A stretch of 9,171 nt of DNA, from the NCBI GenBank assembly GCA_936924235.1, contig CAKZHN010000506.1:1-9171 (forward strand), in the 5' to 3' direction. The stretch's first letter is position 1, and every line of letters begins with the position of its first letter. This document shows positions 5,456 to 9,171 of the stretch, piece by piece. The translations under genes and the position numbers were made by a program. Below the pieces are notes generated by a model. It was given only the letters and a program-made list of their open reading frames with translations. It did not search any database and was not told where the DNA came from. This DNA is from an uncultured Rhodoplanes sp. GTDB lineage: Bacteria; Pseudomonadota; Alphaproteobacteria; Rhizobiales; Xanthobacteraceae.

Positions 5456-5872
5456 ATGCGCATTGCCGGACCGAACGCCACCGCACGGGTCGCCAACGCC
5501 CCGGGTGGTGCTCGCCGCACATCGTCGGGGGGCTTCTCGGTCGACGAAAGCGAGACGCCGAAACAGGCTTCGACCACCGCAGCGCTGCGCACCGTCGGTG
5601 GCATCGACGCACTCCTGACGCTGCAAGGCGAGGAGGGGCCGGGCGAGCGGCGCCGGCGCGCGGCCAAGCGCGGCAGCATCGCGCTCGACGCCCTCGACGA
5701 GCTCAAGGTGGGCGTGCTGTCCGGTGACCTCGGGCCTGGCACATTGAACCGGCTCAAAGCCGCAACGGCGGGCCTGCGCGAGGGCTCCGGTGACCCGGGG
5801 CTCGACACCGTGCTCGCCGAAATCGAGCTTCGCGTCGAGGTCGAAATCGCCAAGATTACCCCCCGTCGTTGA
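5456..5872 (+). CDS. fliX: FliX, flagellar assembly regulator
   Basis: FliX is a membrane-associated regulator found in alphaproteobacteria. In Caulobacter it binds the sigma-54 activator FlbD and links its activity to assembly of the early basal body. The 138-residue product has the family length and the characteristic N-terminus MRIAGPNATA. After a Ser/Thr-rich linker come GGIDALLTLQGEEGPGERRRR (48-68, near the FliX 'LLALQ' region), the helical block SIALDALDELKVGVLSGDLG (74-93) and a C-terminal helix (116-134). ATG 5456 has AAGG 7 bases upstream (5445-5448). A TTG-initiated extension from 5408 would precede the conserved start and is rejected. Divergent transcription from flgI across a shared control region fits a checkpoint role on that promoter. 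Confidence 0.9.
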   Translation: MRIAGPNATARVANAPGGARRTSSGGFSVDESETPKQASTTAALRTVGGIDALLTLQGEEGPGERRRRAAKRGSIALDALDELKVGVLSGDLGPGTLNRLKAATAGLREGSGDPGLDTVLAEIELRVEVEIAKITPRR

Positions 5873-5933
5873 GCGGTTCCGGCCCGGATCGGGACGCATT
5901 CGCCCCCCTCTGAGCGCTGCCTCTATTCAGCAC

Positions 5934-5962
5934 TTGTCCATACCCGGGTAGCCCACTATAAG
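5934..5962 (+). promoter_or_regulatory. Sigma-70-type promoter of dksA
   Basis: TTGTCC (5934-5939, 4 of 6 against TTGACA) and TATAAG (5957-5962, 5 of 6 against TATAAT) are separated by 17 bases. The predicted start near 5969 gives a leader of about 39 bases before the dksA ATG. dksA can therefore be expressed independently of fliX, which ends 61 bases upstream of the -35 element. Confidence 0.6.
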
Positions 5963-5966
5963 CTCG

Positions 5967-5992
5967 CCCCCGAGCAGGGAGGCTCCCGGGGG
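5967..5992 (+). other. Hairpin at the 5' end of the dksA leader
   Basis: CCCCC (5967-5971) pairs with GGGGG (5988-5992), and GAGC (5972-5975) pairs with GCTC (5982-5985), with CC bulged on one side and the loop AGGGAG (5976-5981). It begins at or within a few bases of the predicted transcription start. The loop carries a Shine-Dalgarno-like sequence, but it lies 26 bases before the ATG, too far to be the working site. The functional site is more likely GGGG at 5999-6002. A role in mRNA stability is inference. Confidence 0.4.
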
Positions 5993-6007
5993 TCGAGTGG
6001 GGTGCGC

Positions 6008-6538
6008 ATGCCAAATAAGAAGGGAACCAAGGGCTTAAGTGTTTCAAATGGTCACAATGGCCATAACGGCCATAATGGTCACAACGGCAACGGTGTCCAA
6101 GCCAAAGCCAATGGCGGCTTGGATAAGAACGACAAGAACAAGACCTACCGGCCGACCGAAAAAGAGCCGTTCATGAACGAGCGCCAGCGGGACTACTTCC
6201 GCCAGAAGCTCATGTCCTGGCGCGAAGACATCCTGAAAGAAGCCAAGGAAACCCTGCAGCACTTGCAGGACGAGAATCAGAATCACCCGGACATCGCCGA
6301 CCGGGCTTCCTCCGAAACCGACCGGGCCATCGAGCTCCGCGCCCGTGACCGCCAGCGCAAGCTGATCAACAAGATCGACGCCGCGCTGCACCGCATCGAC
6401 GACGGCACCTACGGCTACTGCGAAGAGACCGGCGACCCGATCGCGCTGAAGCGGCTCGAGGCCCGGCCGATCGCCACACTGTCGGTCGAAGCGCAGGAGC
6501 GCCACGAGCGCCGCGAGCGGGTCTATCGGGACGATTGA
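6008..6538 (+). CDS. dksA: DksA, RNA polymerase-binding transcription factor (single-cysteine form)
   Basis: DksA enters the secondary channel of RNA polymerase and, usually with ppGpp, adjusts transcription of rRNA, biosynthetic and flagellar genes. The 176-residue product has a disordered N-terminus (1-48) with an Asn-Gly-His repeat, the coiled coil (about 56-132) and a C-terminal globular part. The tip motif DxxDxA is intact: D95, D98, A100 in HPDIADRASSE. LRARDRQRKLINKIDAALHR follows the E. coli pattern. In the zinc-finger region only Cys138 (GYCEETG) survives; the other three positions are Thr, Ser and Ala (CEETG, LSVEA). Single-cysteine DksA proteins are known in alphaproteobacteria and need not bind zinc. 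ATG 6008 is preferred over GTG 6002. A dedicated promoter precedes the gene and a strong terminator follows it. Confidence 0.95.
   Translation: MPNKKGTKGLSVSNGHNGHNGHNGHNGNGVQAKANGGLDKNDKNKTYRPTEKEPFMNERQRDYFRQKLMSWREDILKEAKETLQHLQDENQNHPDIADRASSETDRAIELRARDRQRKLINKIDAALHRIDDGTYGYCEETGDPIALKRLEARPIATLSVEAQERHERRERVYRDD
6047..6094 (+). repeat. Asn-Gly-His codon repeat in dksA
   Basis: A 9-base unit encoding Asn-Gly-His is repeated four times and is followed by Asn-Gly-Asn-Gly. The units differ at third positions (GGT/GGC, AAT/AAC, CAC/CAT), so the array is not a fresh DNA slippage product. It encodes residues 14-29 of DksA, in the disordered tail ahead of the coiled coil. Confidence 0.9.
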
Positions 6539-6569
6539 GCGGACTAAAATTTGGCAAGCCGTTGCGGAG

Positions 6570-6600
6570 ACGGCCGGACAATGTCCGGCCGTTTTTGTTT
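6570..6600 (+). terminator. Intrinsic terminator of dksA
   Basis: ACGGCCGGAC (6570-6579) and GTCCGGCCGT (6583-6592) form a perfect 10-bp GC-rich stem with the loop AAT. It is followed by TTTTT (6592-6596), a G and TTT. It starts 32 bases after the dksA stop. There is no A-run on the left side, so it should work only in the rightward direction and would not terminate the convergent monooxygenase gene well. Confidence 0.92.
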
Positions 6601-6614
6601 CCGCGGCGCAACTG

Positions 6615-7775
6615 TCAGACGCTGACTGGCGCAGCCGCCGAACAGCCGGTCGGCACATGATTGGCCGCCCGGACATATTGCGCGGCGATGAACGGCAGCT
6701 TCTCCACCAGGATCGAGATTTTCTTCAGCGGTGCCGGCAGGAACATGGTGGCGCCATAGATGCGCGTCCAAAGCTGGGTGTGCTCGGTGAGCGGCCGTTC
6801 GCGGCGCTCCCACGCGGCGAGCGCCGTCTCGATCGTGTCGGCCTCGGCCAGCGCCGCGGCAAGACCGAGCGCATTCATCATGGCATGGCCGGCGCCCTGG
6901 GCGAGATAAGGCGGCATCGCGTGCGCGGCATCGCCCAGCACCGCGATCCGCCCTTCGGACCAGCGCTTGAGATGGATGGTCGCAAAATGCGCCCAATGCG
7001 ACTGCGGCCAGTCGGCTTCGTCGCGCATGCGCACGAACAGCGCGCGCATGAACGGGAACGACCGCGCCCAGACATCCGGATCGATCGGCGAGACCGCGGC
7101 GCTCTTGTCCTGCACCGTGCAGGTCAACAGCACGTAGAACTCGTTCCTGGTGACCGGGCAATACAGCACGCGCCGCTTGTCGGCCCAGGCTTCGATCATC
7201 ACGGTGCCTTCGCTGCTGTCGGCTGCGATCTCGTCGGGCCGCCGCGGGATGTTGATGCGCGCGCCGCAATCGCGGCCGAGGATGCGGCGCTTGAGCAGGC
7301 CGAACTGGTCGCGGATGCCGGAATTGATGCCGTCTGCCGCCACCACCAGGTCGGCGGCGCGGCGCTCGCCGCCGGCGAGCGTCAACGCGCCCTGCGGATC
7401 GGCCGAGGCGACCGTCGAATTGAACCGGATCTCGACGCCGGTCGCGAGCGCGCGCTCGGCGAGCAGGGCGATGATGTGCTGGCGGTCGATGCGGTACGGG
7501 CTGCGCGTGGTCTTGCGCGTCATCACCACGCGGCCGTCGAGGTCGAGCGAGTCGCGGCGATCGATCCGCATGCCGCCGGCGAGCACCCGGTCGAGGATGC
7601 CGAAGGCCGCGAAGATGCGCGCCATGTTGTTGTGGATGGCGATGCCGTAGCCCTCGCCGCGCAGCGACGGACGCCGCTCATGCACGCATACGGTCCAGCC
7701 GCGCTCGGCCAGCGCAATGGCGGCGACGAGGCCGCCGAAGCCGGCTCCGACGATCTCGGCGTGACCGGGTTTCAC
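6615..7775 (-). CDS. FAD-dependent monooxygenase, aromatic-ring hydroxylase type
   Basis: This 386-residue, probably cytoplasmic, single-component flavoprotein hydroxylase of the FAD_binding_3 (salicylate/p-hydroxybenzoate hydroxylase, UbiH-like) class uses NAD(P)H and O2. Three class motifs are visible: GAGFGG (10-15) with acidic E33 ending the Rossmann fold, DLVVAADGINSGIR (141-154, the DG motif), and GRIAVLGDAAHAMPPYLAQG (274-293, the GD motif that binds the FAD ribose). The substrate cannot be inferred. The GTG at 7775 is chosen because AGGAG lies 9 bases upstream and the FAD motif then falls at residue 10, as normal; the frame stays open to 7937, but that extension has no homology-like character. 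No partner reductase is nearby. The ABC binding protein further on might serve uptake of a related compound, but a rightward gene separates them. Confidence 0.9.
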   Translation of the reverse strand: MKPGHAEIVGAGFGGLVAAIALAERGWTVCVHERRPSLRGEGYGIAIHNNMARIFAAFGILDRVLAGGMRIDRRDSLDLDGRVVMTRKTTRSPYRIDRQHIIALLAERALATGVEIRFNSTVASADPQGALTLAGGERRAADLVVAADGINSGIRDQFGLLKRRILGRDCGARINIPRRPDEIAADSSEGTVMIEAWADKRRVLYCPVTRNEFYVLLTCTVQDKSAAVSPIDPDVWARSFPFMRALFVRMRDEADWPQSHWAHFATIHLKRWSEGRIAVLGDAAHAMPPYLAQGAGHAMMNALGLAAALAEADTIETALAAWERRERPLTEHTQLWTRIYGATMFLPAPLKKISILVEKLPFIAAQYVRAANHVPTGCSAAAPVSV

Positions 7776-7860
7776 TCTGTGTTGCTCCTGACATTTTTGG
7801 GGATGTTGGTGCCGAACGCGACCAGCCGCAAGTTCCCACGCTGCATGGCGGGTTGCCGGA

Positions 7861-7882
7861 TCAGGAACATTTCTCGTCCTGA
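7861..7882. promoter_or_regulatory. Inverted repeat in the monooxygenase/small-protein divergent region
   Basis: TCAGGA (7861-7866) and TCCTGA (7877-7882) form a perfect 6-bp inverted repeat with a 10-base spacer. A third copy of the arm (TCCTGA, 7786-7791) lies at the monooxygenase ribosome-binding site. The position, about 86 bp upstream of the monooxygenase start and 56 bp upstream of the small gene, would suit an operator. The arms are short and no adjacent regulator gene is present in the window. Confidence 0.25.
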
Positions 7883-7937
7883 CGCATTGAGGTGCCCTGC
7901 AGGCAGTGCGCCTGCGACCAACCAGGACAAAAACCAA

Positions 7938-8135
7938 GTGACTCAGTCAAAAAACATGTCGCTGCCGGGCCGTTTCGTGCTTCTGGCGACAAGTGCAGCC
8001 GTATTGGTCCTGATGGCCGGCATCATGGTTCGCACGATCGAAACCCAGGGCGATCAGACATACGCCCGCGCCGGGCAGGATGACGTGGATGAGGTGCACG
8101 TGCCCCTGCCGGCGGGACCGAGGCGGTTCCAGTAG
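7938..8135 (+). CDS. Small single-pass membrane protein, unknown function
   Basis: I do not recognise a family. From GTG 7938 the product is 65 residues: a short polar N-terminus with Lys and Arg, one hydrophobic segment (FVLLATSAAVLVLMAGIMV, about residues 13-31), then an acidic stretch (GQDDVDEVHVPLP) and a basic end (GPRRFQ). This predicts a membrane anchor or uncleaved signal with the C-terminus outside. AGGA at 7924-7927 lies 10 bases before the GTG. ATG 7956 (59 residues) is an alternative but has no Shine-Dalgarno. Third codon positions are strongly GC, as in neighbouring genes, which supports real coding. It is divergent from the monooxygenase and convergent with the transporter gene, so it stands alone. 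A spurious open frame remains possible. Confidence 0.5.
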   Translation: MTQSKNMSLPGRFVLLATSAAVLVLMAGIMVRTIETQGDQTYARAGQDDVDEVHVPLPAGPRRFQ

Positions 8136-8191
8136 CGTTCCACTCTTGTAGCGTTCCATCCTTGGAACCGGCGCGGCGCAGTGACCGCGCC
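8124..8191. other. Hairpin-forming region between convergent genes
   Basis: CGGTTCCA (8124-8131) can pair with TGGAACCG (8163-8170), or a shorter GTTCCA/TGGAAC hairpin (8153-8158/8163-8168) can form instead. A second hairpin, GGCGCGG/CCGCGCC (8170-8176/8185-8191), follows. They lie between the ends of the rightward small gene and the leftward transporter gene. They may act as a shared transcript end, but no T-tract supports a standard intrinsic terminator in either direction. Confidence 0.35.
8132..8163. repeat. Imperfect 16-bp tandem repeat across the small gene's stop codon
   Basis: GTAGCGTTCCACTCTT (8132-8147) is followed directly by GTAGCGTTCCATCCTT (8148-8163); the first ten bases are identical. 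The first copy contains the TAG stop of the small membrane-protein gene. It looks like a local duplication. Confidence 0.75.
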
Positions 8192-8199
8192 TCCGGCGC

Positions 8200-9171
8200 T
8201 CACTTCATCGGACACTTGTCGTGGTAGCGGTCCTGATGCGCCGTGAGGGCGGTCGCGGTCGTCTTCAGCGTGTAGCCGCCGTCGCTCGTCGCCACCGCCT
8301 CCTGCAGATAGAAGTTCTGGATCGGGAAGTGGTTGTTGCCGTATTTGAACGGCCCGCGCACCGAGGCGAAGTTCGCTTTCTCCATGGCTGAGCGCATCTC
8401 GTCCTTCTTCGTGGTGTCGCCCTTGACCGCCTCGACCGCGCTCGCGATCAGGTTCAAGGCGTCATAGGCCTGCGCGCCGTAGAACGCCGGCGTCCGCTTG
8501 TGGGCGGCCTGGAAGTCCGCGACGAACTGCTTGTTGGCCTCGTTCGGCAGGTCGCTGACCCAGTGCTGGGCGCCGGGCACGCCGACCGCGAGGTCCTTCA
8601 GCCGCGGCAGTGACACCGCGTCGATGATGAATGAGGTGTAGAGCGGGATCTGGGCTTTAAGCCCGGCCTGGACATATTGCGTCATGAACTGCACGCCGGC
8701 GCCGCCAGGATAGAAGGCGAAGATCGCGTCGGGCTTGGCCGCGCGGGCTTTCGCAAGCTCGGCCGAGAAATCGAGCTGGTCGGGCCAGCGGGTGTATTCC
8801 TCGCCGACGATCGTGCCTTTGTAGTTCGCTTTCAGGCCCGCGACCACGTCCTTGCCGGCCGCGTAGTTCGGCGCGATCAGGAAGGCGGTCTTCACGCCCT
8901 TCTGGTTCATGTATTCGCCGACCGCCTGCGGCACCTGATCGCCCTGCCACGACGTCGAGAAGAACCACGGCGAGCACTGCTCGCCCGCGATCTGCGACGG
9001 TCCGGCATTGGCGCTGATGATGAAGGTCTGCGAGTCGATCGCCGACTTCAGCGAGGCGAGCAGCACGTTCGACCAGATGTAGCCGGTAACGAAGTTGACG
9101 CGGTCGGACTCGATCAGCTTGTCGGTCTTCTGCTTGCCCACCTCGGGCTTCTGCTGGTCGTCCTCGTAGAT
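8200..9171 (-). CDS. ABC transporter substrate-binding protein, branched-chain amino acid (HAAT) type, N-terminus missing
   Basis: The visible 323 residues are the C-terminal part of a periplasmic binding protein of the Leu/Ile/Val-binding (Peripla_BP_6) type, normally about 390-410 residues, so roughly 70-80 residues including the signal peptide lie beyond the window. The edge is open: it begins IYEDDQQKPEVGKQKTDKLI, the usual 'EDDQ.KP' strand and helix of these proteins. VTGYIWSNVLLAS, CSPWFFSTSWQGDQ, FLIAPNYAAGKDVV, AFYPGGAGVQFMTQY and FYGAQAYDALNLI are family-like segments. The protein ends RYHDKCPMK. Such proteins deliver branched-chain amino acids, amides or aromatic acids to Liv-type permeases; the ligand is not readable here. 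The internal GTG at 9141 is not a start, because the frame continues upstream with conserved sequence. Permease and ATPase genes, if present, lie outside. Confidence 0.92.
   Translation of the reverse strand: MYEDDQQKPEVGKQKTDKLIESDRVNFVTGYIWSNVLLASLKSAIDSQTFIISANAGPSQIAGEQCSPWFFSTSWQGDQVPQAVGEYMNQKGVKTAFLIAPNYAAGKDVVAGLKANYKGTIVGEEYTRWPDQLDFSAELAKARAAKPDAIFAFYPGGAGVQFMTQYVQAGLKAQIPLYTSFIIDAVSLPRLKDLAVGVPGAQHWVSDLPNEANKQFVADFQAAHKRTPAFYGAQAYDALNLIASAVEAVKGDTTKKDEMRSAMEKANFASVRGPFKYGNNHFPIQNFYLQEAVATSDGGYTLKTTATALTAHQDRYHDKCPMK

Noticed and set aside
6657..7937. Rightward open frame opposite the monooxygenase
   Set aside because: It is a shadow of a gene with all three flavoprotein motifs. 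Only its last part, from 7938, is kept as an independent small gene.
7776..7937. N-terminal extension of the monooxygenase in the same frame
   Set aside because: The extension is Arg/His-rich and would push the FAD-binding GxGxxG to residue 64. GTG 7775 has a good Shine-Dalgarno.
1..9171. Mobile elements, CRISPR arrays, tRNA or rRNA genes, toxin-antitoxin or phage-defence genes
   Set aside because: No transposase or integrase motif, no regularly spaced repeat array, no cloverleaf or rRNA core sequence was seen. The repeats present have only two to four copies and belong to promoter, leader or coding sequence.

Overview
The window looks like chromosomal DNA of a flagellated, GC-rich alphaproteobacterium. 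The flagellar proteins, the alphaproteobacteria-restricted regulator FliX and the single-cysteine DksA suggest the Hyphomicrobiales, near Bradyrhizobium, Rhodopseudomonas or Rhodoplanes. This placement rests on protein character and gene order read by eye, not on a search.

Positions 1-5178 are a leftward flagellar block. Read in the direction of transcription it runs: flgI (P-ring protein), a FlgJ-type rod-binding protein without a muramidase domain, a FlgN-like chaperone, a divergent FlaG-like protein, a TPR plus GT41 glycosyltransferase, and then, after a 342-base gap with its own probable promoter, the start of a flagellin gene cut by the window edge. The first three genes overlap by 1 and 4 bases, and the FlaG-like and glycosyltransferase genes abut. 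The block therefore joins ring/rod assembly, export chaperoning and probable flagellin glycosylation to the flagellin itself.

Positions 5179-5455 are a divergent control region between flgI and fliX. On the flgI side there is a near-consensus sigma-54 promoter, a near-consensus IHF site and a palindrome resembling the Caulobacter FlbD (ftr) element, in the usual promoter/bend/enhancer order. A CtrA-type TTAACCAT lies upstream of fliX. FliX acts on FlbD in Caulobacter, so fliX may encode the checkpoint factor for the promoter beside it. Just ahead of flgI the ribosome-binding site and start codon are duplicated, creating a 9-codon open frame whose stop overlaps the flgI start.

Positions 5456-6600 run rightward: fliX, then dksA (RNA polymerase secondary-channel regulator) with its own sigma-70-type promoter, a leader hairpin and a strong intrinsic terminator. 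Positions 6615-9171 appear unrelated to motility. They hold a leftward FAD-dependent aromatic-ring-hydroxylase-type monooxygenase, a divergent small single-pass membrane protein, and a leftward branched-chain-amino-acid-type ABC transporter binding protein whose N-terminus lies beyond the window. No rRNA, tRNA, CRISPR array, transposase or integrase was seen.
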